From assembly GCA_007571305.1 (NCBI GenBank), contig RKRR01000051.1:1-41134 (forward strand): a stretch of 41,134 nt of DNA, written 5' to 3'. The notes below the pieces were generated by a model that saw only the letters and a list, made by a program, of their open reading frames with translations, did not search any database and was not told the DNA's origin. Below, in pieces: positions 1 to 7,416 of the stretch. The first letter of the stretch is position 1; the number at the start of each line of letters is the position of its first letter. Position numbers and translations under genes: made by a program. The stretch is from Candidatus Poribacteria bacterium. Lineage in GTDB: Bacteria; Poribacteria; WGA-4E; WGA-3G.

Positions 1-2
1 AT

Positions 3-1082
3 CTCCCTAAAAACCACCTCTTTTTGCGTGAATCTATTGCTTTTTTGCTCAATTTGCGTCCGTTTTGGATCTCTAATATTTTTTTTCAAACTGGCGTTAC
101 ACGTAAGTATTACAAAACACCTGATTTTCCTGATGACGAATGGCACCTCAACCCAATGACAACGCAACGTACAACTCAAGAACGTCCTAACTCAGATTTC
201 ACCATTGTAAATCCGAAAAACGGACAAGAATTTCCGGTCAATCCAAATGCGTGCTGGCGCGTTACCAAAGATACGTTCCACAACTATTACAAACAAGACA
301 AGATTGTCTTCCCCGGTGATTATGATTTTCTCAACATGAAACAACCTGCTTTGCGTGTTTTCAAATCCGAAGAAATTGAAAAAAAGGGTGCCAATTTCGA
401 TAAGGTGTACGTCTCAACTGACTTCCTTAACCAGACCATGGATGAACTGCTGAAAAGTATGTTAAACAAAAAGGGCACGGATGAAATTAAAGAGTTATTT
501 GGGCGAAAAGCATTTGCTTATCCCAAAAACGAATTACTGATGCAGCGCATTATAGAGTATACGGCTACAGAAGGGGACATTGTTTTAGATTTCCATCTTG
601 GGTCTGGAACAACTGCTGCTGTGGCACACAAAATGGGCAGACAATACATCGGCATTGAGCAAATGGATTATGTAGAAACTATCACAGTAGAACGCCAGAA
701 AAAGGTAATCGCTGGTGAGCAAGGCGGGATCTCAAAATCTGTCGACTGGCAAGGCGGCGGTGATTTCATCTATTGTGAACTGATGCAATACAATCAAGCC
801 TATATGGACAAAATCCAAGCCGCATCCTCCTCCGAAGAACTCGTTGTGCTCTGGCAAGACATCGCCAAAAATTCGTTCCTGAATTGGTATGTCAACGCAG
901 AAATGCCACAAGATGCAGTGGACGATTTCATCGCCCTTGATAACCTTGAAGCCCAAAAACACCTATTGGTAGAGTTGCTGGATAAAAACCAACTGTATGT
1001 TAACTATTCCGAAATAGAGGATGCGGATTTTGGGGTCAGTGAGGAAGATAGGGCATTGAATAAGAAGTTTTATGAAAAATAG
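3..1082 (+). CDS. mod: Type III restriction-modification methyltransferase subunit (Mod), 5' end outside window
   Basis: DNA methyltransferase (modification/recognition) subunit of a type III R-M system. The frame is open to the left edge, so the start lies outside the window; the TTG at 24 is only the first possible start inside it. The SAM-binding motif I, D-F-H-L-G-S-G-T-T, is at 588-614, followed by the G-R-Q-Y-I-G-I-E strand. The catalytic DPPY motif is not seen. In beta-class enzymes it lies N-terminal to motif I, so it should be upstream of the window. The central part with N-P-K-N-G and F-P-G-D-Y-D-F-L-N is typical of Mod proteins. An unknown ORF and the res gene follow on the same strand. 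The first 30 or so visible residues look less typical than the rest, so a disruption near the edge cannot be excluded. Confidence 0.85.
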   Translation, partial: LPKNHLFLRESIAFLLNLRPFWISNIFFQTGVTRKYYKTPDFPDDEWHLNPMTTQRTTQERPNSDFTIVNPKNGQEFPVNPNACWRVTKDTFHNYYKQDKIVFPGDYDFLNMKQPALRVFKSEEIEKKGANFDKVYVSTDFLNQTMDELLKSMLNKKGTDEIKELFGRKAFAYPKNELLMQRIIEYTATEGDIVLDFHLGSGTTAAVAHKMGRQYIGIEQMDYVETITVERQKKVIAGEQGGISKSVDWQGGGDFIYCELMQYNQAYMDKIQAASSSEELVVLWQDIAKNSFLNWYVNAEMPQDAVDDFIALDNLEAQKHLLVELLDKNQLYVNYSEIEDADFGVSEEDRALNKKFYEK

Positions 1083-1197
1083 AGACGTTTTGGCACTGGG
1101 GTGAAGATAAAGAACAGAGGAAAGGGCTGAGACTGGAATGACTTGGTACTGGGTTGAATTTTCACTTGAATTTTGCGCCCAACAAGAGGTAAAATTA

Positions 1198-1680
1198 ATG
1201 CGTATCTACATTACGGGATGCCGAAATTCTTGCACACGGAAATATCTCCGTGACTTGTGTAAAGAATCGCTTCGAGGTTTATCCAGAACTATCACTTTTA
1301 ACGTAAATGGAGATACACTTATGAAATCCATTGTTGACAACCTCAATAAGATGCCTCTTAGACTTAAGACGCTTGACCTGGCTGGACGAGTACCAGGCCC
1401 TGATTCTATTGAGCTCCTGCGGGTGGAACTCTATTATTATGAGGAGTATGGTCCACTCTCTGGAGCGCGGGTTCGGTACGCCCGCGACGGGGTTGAACAA
1501 GAAAACGGTTTTCCTATTGATTTACATAAAGGGGCACTTGTTGCCACTGTTCCTATCCAAGAGGCCGGGTTGGAAGAAGAACTCCAGAAAATTGGACCCG
1601 AAATCGCCCGGGTTGTATATGAAGATTTGGCGGAGAGCCGACGCGCACTTAGGATGCCATCATTCGCCGATCAAGGTTAA
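1198..1680 (+). CDS. Unknown 160-aa protein between mod and res
   Basis: I do not recognise this family. A longer frame opens at 1138, but the ATG at 1198 has a good ribosome binding site (AAGAGGT at 1184-1190, 7 nt spacing), so I start there. The product is soluble, with no membrane segment, and begins M-R-I-Y-I-T-G-C-R with a Cys-rich N-terminus (C-x4-C). The middle has a run of acidic and tyrosine residues (E-L-Y-Y-Y-E-E-Y). The stop is 14 nt before the res start, so mod, this gene and res are probably one transcript. Its position suggests an accessory factor of the type III system, or an unrelated insertion between mod and res; the sequence does not decide which. Confidence 0.6.
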   Translation: MRIYITGCRNSCTRKYLRDLCKESLRGLSRTITFNVNGDTLMKSIVDNLNKMPLRLKTLDLAGRVPGPDSIELLRVELYYYEEYGPLSGARVRYARDGVEQENGFPIDLHKGALVATVPIQEAGLEEELQKIGPEIARVVYEDLAESRRALRMPSFADQG

Positions 1681-1694
1681 TTGGAGACTCTCCG

Positions 1695-4289
1695 ATGCCT
1701 GAACAATTTCTTCATGAACAACTGAATATCGCATTTGCTTACGGGGTTCCTAAACCTGAGATGCCCAGCACCATTACGCAGAATCTGAATCCTACATTTG
1801 AACTGCGTGATTACCAAAAAGAAGCATTTGCGAGTTTTATCCACTACTTTAACAACGATCTACCCACGAAAGAAAAACCCATCCATCTGCTATTCAACAT
1901 GGCAACTGGTAGCGGTAAAACCCTCATCATGGCAGGTTTGATCCTCTACCTCTATGAGAAAGGCTACCGCAACTTCCTCTTTTTCGTCAACTCTACCAAT
2001 ATCATTGAGAAAACAAAGGATAATTTTCTTAACCCGCGCGCCGCAAAATATCTTTTCAGTCAAGATGTCCGTTTTGAAGGGAAGCCGGTCACCGTGGTGC
2101 AGGTGGACAATTTTGAGGGTGTCAATGAAAATGACATCAATATCTGTTTTACGACGATTCAGCAGCTGCACACTGATATGACATCCGAAAAGGAGAACGC
2201 TCTAACTTATGAGAATTTCGCTGAACAGCACATTGTGCTATTAGCAGACGAAGCACACCACATGAACGTTAGCACAAAGTCCCAACAAGGGCTGCAACTG
2301 TTTGAAAGTTGGGAAAACACGGTAGAACGTATCTTTAAGTCTAATGATGCTAATCTGTTGCTGGAATTCACTGCCACGCACGATTATGAAACCCCTGCGA
2401 TGGTAGAGAAATATCGGAATAAAGTTATCAATCGTTACGATCTAATAAACTTTCGGAACGATAAGTTTTCAAAAGAGGTTGTGCTTGTGCATTCCGATTT
2501 AGATCAGAACTCACGGATCTTGCAAGCACTCATTCTCAATCAATATAAACAAGAGGTCGCAGCAAAAAACAACATTAACCTGAAACCTGTTATTCTGTTC
2601 AAGGCACAAAGGACAATTGCACAATCGCAAGAGAACAAGGAAAACTTTCATAGCCTGATTGATGGGCTAACCGGTGAACGAATTCGGGATATTCGGAAAT
2701 CGCCTCTTGAGATTGTTAAACGGGCATTTCGTTTCTTTGATGAAAATAACATGAGTGATGATGGTTTGGCACAACGCCTGAAATCTGAGTTTCAGGAAGC
2801 ATACTGCCTCTCGGTGAATGATGAATCGGAAAAAAAGAACTATCAAGTGCAAGTGAACACGCTTGAAGATAAAGATAATCCGATCCGTGCTATCTTTGCC
2901 GTGCAGAAACTGAACGAAGGGTGGGATGTGCTCAACCTATTTGACATTGTTCGTTGCTACGAGGCACGTGATTCAGGCAAAAACAGAATCGGAAAAACGA
3001 CAATTTCTGAAGCACAACTTATCGGGCGCGGTGCCCGCTATTTTCCTTTTGTTTTACCAGATCAATCAGACCGATTTCGTCGAAAATTTGATGAGGAACT
3101 CAACCACGAATTGCGTGTATTGGAAGAACTGCATTACCACAGCATTCATGATTCGCGCTACATCTCTGAAATCCGAGATGCACTAATTGAGCAGGGTATG
3201 ATGGACGAACGCGTTGTAACTCGCGAACTAAAGTTGAAGGACAAGTTTAAGAAAACCAATTTTTACAAATACGGTGTCATCTGGCTCAATGATCAGGTAC
3301 TGAAAGACTATCAACATGTCCAATCTTTTGATGATCTCGCGCATCTCAGTGTGAAGCGAAAAAACTATGAATATACCATCTACACAGGTTCGGCAGGTGA
3401 AACGACTGTGATGGCGGAGGGCTCAACGCCGATGCCCCAAAACGGCGATGGCCGGGATATACCAGTCGTTGATATTGAACATAATATTCTCAGAACCGCA
3501 ATTGCCCGCAATCCGTTTTTTACCTTTGCATCTCTCAGACGGTACTTTCCACACTTGACATCTGTGCGTGAATTTATGACATCAGAGAATTATTTAGGCA
3601 GCTTGGCAATCACTTTCAAGGGGAATCTCGCTCATTTAGAAGAGAATCGTCCGGCAAAACTGGCCGCATGTCAAGGGTTGCTAAGTCAAATTGAAACCGA
3701 AATTCGGAAACAAGTCCCTGAATACGAGGGAACAAAACACTTTCGACCAAGACAGGTCCATGATATTTTTAAAGATAAACTGCTCAAATTCGATGCACGG
3801 AACCCACGCGCCACTATTGATCAGCAGTTTGAGAACGAAGATTGGTTTCCTTTTAACACGCTCTACGGCACGAGTGAAGAAAAAGCGTTCGTGGATTTGT
3901 TAATCAGAAAGATTAAAGATTTAACCATAGATTACGACAAAATCTATCTACTGCGCAACGAAATGCATTTTGCTATCTATAACTTCTCTGATGGACAAGC
4001 GTTCTATCCTGATTTCGCTTTGTTCCTCCAAGAGAAAAAAGGGAAATTGGTCTGTTTTCAATTTTTCGTTGAACCTAAAGGTAGATTTCTTCAACCTACT
4101 GACCAATGGAAAGAAAATTTCATGCGTGATATTGATATTGCGTTTAAGGATAAACTCCTAACATTTGAAAACATAGAATATCGCTTAATTGGTTTGCCGT
4201 TCTATAATGAAGAAAATGAAAATCCATTTTGGGAAGCTCTTGATGGTACTTTAACGCAAGTTGCTACTCACAAGATCTTAGGCAGCTAG
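1695..4289 (+). CDS. res: Type III restriction endonuclease subunit (Res), SF2 helicase-nuclease
   Basis: ATP-dependent DNA translocase and nuclease that cuts unmethylated DNA in complex with Mod. The 864 residues fit the family. Motifs in order: a D-Y-Q motif at 39-41, Walker A M-A-T-G-S-G-K-T at 69-76, motif II D-E-A-H-H at 185-189, a helicase C-terminal domain with Q-L-I-G-R-G-A-R (motif VI), and a C-terminal PD-(D/E)XK nuclease with P772-D773 and E793-P-K795. All key residues are present, so the protein looks active. The ATG at 1695 follows GGAG at 1683-1686. It lies 14 nt after the unknown ORF and is presumably cotranscribed with mod. Confidence 0.93.
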   Translation: MPEQFLHEQLNIAFAYGVPKPEMPSTITQNLNPTFELRDYQKEAFASFIHYFNNDLPTKEKPIHLLFNMATGSGKTLIMAGLILYLYEKGYRNFLFFVNSTNIIEKTKDNFLNPRAAKYLFSQDVRFEGKPVTVVQVDNFEGVNENDINICFTTIQQLHTDMTSEKENALTYENFAEQHIVLLADEAHHMNVSTKSQQGLQLFESWENTVERIFKSNDANLLLEFTATHDYETPAMVEKYRNKVINRYDLINFRNDKFSKEVVLVHSDLDQNSRILQALILNQYKQEVAAKNNINLKPVILFKAQRTIAQSQENKENFHSLIDGLTGERIRDIRKSPLEIVKRAFRFFDENNMSDDGLAQRLKSEFQEAYCLSVNDESEKKNYQVQVNTLEDKDNPIRAIFAVQKLNEGWDVLNLFDIVRCYEARDSGKNRIGKTTISEAQLIGRGARYFPFVLPDQSDRFRRKFDEELNHELRVLEELHYHSIHDSRYISEIRDALIEQGMMDERVVTRELKLKDKFKKTNFYKYGVIWLNDQVLKDYQHVQSFDDLAHLSVKRKNYEYTIYTGSAGETTVMAEGSTPMPQNGDGRDIPVVDIEHNILRTAIARNPFFTFASLRRYFPHLTSVREFMTSENYLGSLAITFKGNLAHLEENRPAKLAACQGLLSQIETEIRKQVPEYEGTKHFRPRQVHDIFKDKLLKFDARNPRATIDQQFENEDWFPFNTLYGTSEEKAFVDLLIRKIKDLTIDYDKIYLLRNEMHFAIYNFSDGQAFYPDFALFLQEKKGKLVCFQFFVEPKGRFLQPTDQWKENFMRDIDIAFKDKLLTFENIEYRLIGLPFYNEENENPFWEALDGTLTQVATHKILGS

Positions 4290-4359
4290 TCCCATTTTTC
4301 ACTGAATTTGGAGGCATTTCGTAGCGTAGGAAACCGTGGGTATCTTGTGTGCTTAAGAT

Positions 4360-4402
4360 GCACAACCTCACAGGTTATGCTACAAACTGGCAACTTGGGT
4401 TA
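4360..4402 (+). repeat. Dispersed CTAACAG-type hairpin repeat, copy A
   Basis: One of four related copies in the window (others at 31666-31695, 40809-40852 and 40947-41011). It reads G-C-A-C then the stem AACCT (4364-4368), loop CAC and stem AGGTT (4372-4376), followed by ATGCTACAAA and a GGCAACTTGGGTTA module. The nearest match is copy C on the other strand. The short frame across 4308-4517 is probably chance. The rest of 4290-4513 shows nothing I can name. Confidence 0.7.
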
Positions 4403-4513
4403 CTTTCTGAAAGTTTGTGTTACAAACAAGGTCTCCTGCACTTCTACAGCGGTGTCAGGTGTTCAAAATAGGTTACCAGGACCAACAACTATTGGAATGA
4501 CTTTCTTGGACAA

Positions 4514-5548
4514 ATGAATCTACCTGTTGGAAAACTGAAACACGATTTTTTAAAAGAACTTCTGCCTACGCACGATAATAGCACAGACGTGGTTGTCGGT
4601 CCACGACTCGGGGAAGATGCCGCAGTTATAGAGTTAGGGGATACCTATCTCGTCGCAACCAGTGACCCGATTACCTTTGCGACTGAAGATATTGGATGGT
4701 ATGTGGTATGTGTCAATAGCAACGATATTGCTGCGATGGGGGCGGTGCCGAAATGGTTGCTGATAACTCTATTGTTACCTGAAAACGCAACGACACCCGC
4801 AATCGTTCGCGACATCATGGCACAAATTACGCAGGCATGTGCGGCCTTCGACATCGCGCTGTGTGGCGGACATACCGAAGTTACGCCAGCTGTGACACAA
4901 CCCGTTGTCATAGGACAGATGATGGGGATTACCCACAAAGATGTCTTGTTCACCTCAGCGGATGCCAGTGTAGGGGATGCCCTAATTCTCACAAAAGGAC
5001 TCGGTATTGAAGCAACGGCAATCATCGCTCGCGAATGTGAAGATCAGTTGCGCGAAAAGTGCGGTGCCCAATTCTTGGATCAGGCGAAGAACTATCTCAT
5101 GGATCCCGGAATTTCTGTGCTAAAGGATGCCCAAATCTCAATCGCCACAGGCGGGGTACACGCTATGCACGATGTTACAGAGGGTGGTGTCACAACCGCC
5201 GCCTATGAGTTGGCAACCGCCGCTGAGTTAGGGGTGACTGTCTATTCGGATAAACTTCTCGGTTCACCAGTTCTGTATGGAAACATAACACGGACGTTAT
5301 GTGATATGTTCGGGCTCAATCCACTGGGTATCATTTCATCTGGTGCCCTGTTAATTGCATCGGAACATGAAAAAGGCGAAACGATCTGTCAAGCCCTTGG
5401 TAGAGTTGGTATCAACGCGGATATTATCGGAAAATTTTTGCCACCGGAGCATGGATTGTGGCTGGATGATGCCACCGGCGCACAACAACCGCTCCCTGTT
5501 TTTGAGACAGACGAAATCGCTAAACTTTTTAGGAACAGTCCCGACTGA
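4514..5548 (+). CDS. AIR synthase-related protein, HypE-like
   Basis: 344-aa member of the PurM/HypE/ThiL ATP-binding superfamily. The N-terminal half has G-E-D-A-A-V at 33-38, a T-S-D-P-I-T strand near 49-54 and N-S-N-D-I-A-A-M-G near 68-76, which are the nucleotide and dimer-interface signatures. H-D-V-T-E-G-G-V and S-S-G-A-L-L-I-A mark the C-terminal half. True HypE ends in a Cys-containing tail that carries the thiocarbamate; this protein ends F-R-N-S-P-D with no such Cys, and no other hydrogenase maturation gene is near. I therefore call it HypE-like rather than HypE. The substrate is unknown. The ribosome binding site is weak. A methyltransferase gene follows 31 nt downstream. Confidence 0.75.
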   Translation: MNLPVGKLKHDFLKELLPTHDNSTDVVVGPRLGEDAAVIELGDTYLVATSDPITFATEDIGWYVVCVNSNDIAAMGAVPKWLLITLLLPENATTPAIVRDIMAQITQACAAFDIALCGGHTEVTPAVTQPVVIGQMMGITHKDVLFTSADASVGDALILTKGLGIEATAIIARECEDQLREKCGAQFLDQAKNYLMDPGISVLKDAQISIATGGVHAMHDVTEGGVTTAAYELATAAELGVTVYSDKLLGSPVLYGNITRTLCDMFGLNPLGIISSGALLIASEHEKGETICQALGRVGINADIIGKFLPPEHGLWLDDATGAQQPLPVFETDEIAKLFRNSPD

Positions 5549-5579
5549 GTCTACACCTGACAGAATCCTTTGTAAAAAA

Positions 5580-6245
5580 ATGAAAGTCGAATTGCAAGAC
5601 TATCCGCTCACAAGTACCCTCATTAAGTTGGAAACAGGTCGGGTCCAACTTACACTGATAGAAGAACCCGATTGGTTTTTGGAACGCCTCGGCCGAGAGG
5701 ATAACCAAGGCAGACTCTACCTTCCCTACTGGACCTATCTCTGGGAGTCTTCCGTCGGTCTTGCCCGCCATATAGAGAAAATGGGTGAGCGTCTAAAAGA
5801 TGCGCATATCTTAGAAATCGGATGTGGATTCGGGCTAACAGGAATTGTGGCCTGTCAGATGGGTGCGCGCGTGGTCTTTACGGATGCAGAGCAGGAAGCA
5901 CTCCGTTTCGCACAACACAACGCGGATCAGAACGGTGTGAGTCAACGTGCCAATTTCGTCCAGATGGACTGGAATACCCCTTGTTTCAATCGCAAATTTC
6001 CGTATATCCTCGCCTCCGATGTCATTTACGAAGAACCGCATTGGACACCGATCACGGCTCTACTCCAGGAATATCTCGCCCCCAAGGGCGTTGCCCTCTT
6101 TTCCGAGCCGAATCGTAGCAACGCGACCGGTTTCTTCGATCTGCTCACTGATATAGGCTTCATCTATAGAAAATCTACCAGCCCTGCCACATTGGACGGA
6201 CATACTTTTCAAGTTGGTATCTATTCTGTGCGGCGTGCTGCCTAA
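5580..6245 (+). CDS. Class I SAM-dependent methyltransferase, Methyltransf_16/METTL21-like
   Basis: 221-aa single-domain methyltransferase. The reading frame extends upstream to 5355 inside the previous gene, but the homology-like part starts at the ATG at 5580. Y-W-T-Y-L-W-E-S-S near 50-58 resembles the conserved W segment before motif I in this family. Motif I is L-E-I-G-C-G-F-G-L-T-G at 78-88, the acidic residue after strand 2 is in F-T-D-A-E, and S-D-V-I-Y-E-E is the post-motif segment typical of protein or small-molecule methyltransferases of this group. No clear Shine-Dalgarno is seen; an A-run precedes the ATG. The substrate cannot be told. It probably shares a transcript with the HypE-like gene, and a terminator follows at 6362. 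Confidence 0.8.
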   Translation: MKVELQDYPLTSTLIKLETGRVQLTLIEEPDWFLERLGREDNQGRLYLPYWTYLWESSVGLARHIEKMGERLKDAHILEIGCGFGLTGIVACQMGARVVFTDAEQEALRFAQHNADQNGVSQRANFVQMDWNTPCFNRKFPYILASDVIYEEPHWTPITALLQEYLAPKGVALFSEPNRSNATGFFDLLTDIGFIYRKSTSPATLDGHTFQVGIYSVRRAA

Positions 6246-6361
6246 CCCCTAAGCGTAGGGCATACCTATATGGAATGAATCCATTCACAATAGAAATTTG
6301 TGTTGCTAAAAAAACAGGAAAAAACGATAACATCCTGCTAAAAAAATAGGCAAGGATTAGC

Positions 6362-6393
6362 ACCCCGCGAGTCTTTTGTGGGGTTTCCTTTTT
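6362..6393 (+). terminator. Rho-independent terminator after the methyltransferase gene
   Basis: Stem A-CCCC-GC (6362-6368) pairs with GTGGGGT (6378-6384, one G-T pair) around a 9-nt loop and runs into TTTCCTTTTT. It lies about 115 nt after the methyltransferase stop and before the nitrate regulator promoter, so it separates the two transcription units. Confidence 0.75.
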
Positions 6394-6437
6394 GCATAAG
6401 TGCTGTGCACCCTACAGAAATCAATGTTCTATACTTT

Positions 6438-6453
6438 TGGCAAGGTTTTTGCT
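6438..6453 (+). promoter_or_regulatory. Sigma54-like (-24/-12) promoter candidate
   Basis: TGGCAAGGTTTTTGCT matches the sigma54 consensus TGGCACGNNNNTTGCW with one mismatch (A for C). GG at 6439-6440 and GC at 6451-6452 are 10 nt apart as required. The expected start site is near 6463, about 65 nt before the ANTAR regulator ATG. A nitrogen-related promoter type in front of nitrate assimilation genes makes sense, but this is a single-site match by eye. Confidence 0.5.
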
Positions 6454-6528
6454 AATGCTGTATGTGAGGTCAATATACCACACTGTTTTAGCACATTTAC
6501 GTGGAATTAACTTGGGAAAGGGTCGAGG

Positions 6529-7158
6529 ATGGAAGCAGGCACCTCAATGCCGGGATCCCCGCCCGTTACTGGGAAGGGACGAATTTTAATCATCGATAAC
6601 AATCCAGAGCGAGCAAACTTGTTAATCCAGATTCTGGAAGCAAACCGTTACAAAGTCGCTGCACCTGTGCGTCTGCAGGAAGATATGGCTGAGCAGGTCA
6701 CACAGATAAAGCCAGACATCATATTGATCGGCGTTGACTTCCCAAGGCAGACGATTCTCGGTTGGATCGCGTCTCTTCATGAGAGTTATCCGTGTCCGAC
6801 GGTCATGTTCTCACGGGATGAGCGATCGGAAACGATTCAAGCGGCGACGCGTGCAGGTGTCTCTGCCTACGCTGTTGGAAAACTGACGGGTGCCCGAGTG
6901 AAAACCATTATTGAAGCCGCTGTCGCCCGATTCTATGAACTCCGGGCATTGCAACAAGAACTTGAAAAAATAAAAACAAACCTTGCCGAACGTAAAATCA
7001 TTGAACGGGCGAAGGAACTGGTTGCACAGCAACGCGGTTGTAACGAATCACAGGCATATCAAATTTTACGGAAAATGGCGATGAATCGCAGAAAACGGCT
7101 CGCAGAAATTTCACAAGACGTGCTGTCTATCGCTGACGTATTGACAAATAAATTGTAG
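6529..7158 (+). CDS. ANTAR-domain transcription antiterminator (NasT/AmiR-like) with degenerate receiver
   Basis: 209-aa regulator: a receiver-like domain at about 17-135, a coiled-coil linker at about 136-155, and an ANTAR RNA-binding domain at about 150-205 (L-A-E-R-K-I-I-E-R-A-K, R-G-C-N-E-S-Q-A-Y, L-R-K-M-A-M). Known family members bind paired hairpins in leader RNA and prevent termination. Here the following gene is nitrite reductase, with a terminator in its leader at 7332-7384. The usual phosphoacceptor Asp in the third strand (I-D-x-x-x-P in relatives) appears as Gly68 in I-G-V-D-F-P, so phosphorylation is unlikely; NasT proteins are known to be held by a NasS partner, which is not in this window. 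The ATG at 6529 has AAAGGG 6 nt upstream. The gene is preceded by a sigma54-like site. Confidence 0.88.
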   Translation: MEAGTSMPGSPPVTGKGRILIIDNNPERANLLIQILEANRYKVAAPVRLQEDMAEQVTQIKPDIILIGVDFPRQTILGWIASLHESYPCPTVMFSRDERSETIQAATRAGVSAYAVGKLTGARVKTIIEAAVARFYELRALQQELEKIKTNLAERKIIERAKELVAQQRGCNESQAYQILRKMAMNRRKRLAEISQDVLSIADVLTNKL

Positions 7159-7159
7159 A

Positions 7160-7243
7160 AGTAGTGCGTGTTCAAGGATGAACGAAGATCGCACATCGGA
7201 AATCTCTATTTTTCAGAATACGACTGATGTGTTCCGCACTACT
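7160..7243 (+). ncRNA. Predicted structured leader element, three-way junction
   Basis: A perfect 9-bp stem AGTAGTGCG (7160-7168) with CGCACTACT (7235-7243) encloses two hairpins: GTTCA/TGAAC with an AGGA loop (7070s region: 7170-7174 and 7179-7183), and CACATCGG/CTGATGTG (7192-7199 and 7224-7231, one G-T pair). No U-run follows, so it is not a simple terminator. It starts 2 nt after the ANTAR gene stop and lies at the beginning of the nirA leader. I cannot match it to a named riboswitch class. It could be part of the ANTAR target, an RNA processing site or an unnamed regulatory RNA. Confidence 0.45.
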
Positions 7244-7288
7244 GTGATGAATAACGATAAAATCTAACCAAAGGTAAAACATAAATCA

Positions 7289-7331
7289 AAGGCAAATTGT
7301 GCCTTGATGGCACGATTTGGACCTGGACACA
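7289..7331 (+). promoter_or_regulatory. Candidate antiterminator hairpins in the nirA leader
   Basis: CAAATTGTGCC (7293-7303) pairs with GGCACGATTTG (7309-7319) as an 11-bp stem with a 5-nt loop. A competing stem AAGGCA/TGCCTT (7289-7294 and 7300-7305) uses part of the same sequence. A second hairpin, TGGACA/TGTCCA (7324-7329 and 7334-7339), overlaps the 5' arm of the terminator at 7332. This layout fits ANTAR-controlled antitermination. The loops do not match the published ANTAR hexaloop pattern (A at 1, G at 4), so the exact protein site is uncertain. Confidence 0.5.
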
Positions 7332-7384
7332 GGTGTCCATTCGGTTGAGTCTTATACTCGCTGATGGATGCCTTTTTTATTTTT
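7332..7384 (+). terminator. Leader terminator (attenuator) before nirA
   Basis: GGTGTCCAT (7332-7340) pairs with ATGGATGCC (7364-7372) over 9 bp with two wobble pairs. A small GAGT/ACTC hairpin sits in the loop, and TTTTTTATTTTT follows at 7373-7384. It ends 32 nt before the nirA start codon, so it must be overcome for nirA expression. The 5' arm is shared with an upstream hairpin, the classic arrangement of an attenuator. Confidence 0.8.
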
Positions 7385-7416
7385 ACGCCCTATCCGATAG
7401 ATAAGGAGATTCAAAG

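Noticed and set aside
4308..4517. 69-aa ORF before the HypE-like gene
   Set aside because: It translates a copy of the dispersed CTAACAG repeat and has no supporting start signal.
4514..5548. True HypE of hydrogenase maturation
   Set aside because: The C-terminal Cys tail is absent and no hyp or hydrogenase gene is nearby.
7293..7339. Canonical ANTAR two-hexaloop target
   Set aside because: The two hairpins have 5-nt and 4-nt loops in the best folds and do not show A at position 1 and G at position 4.
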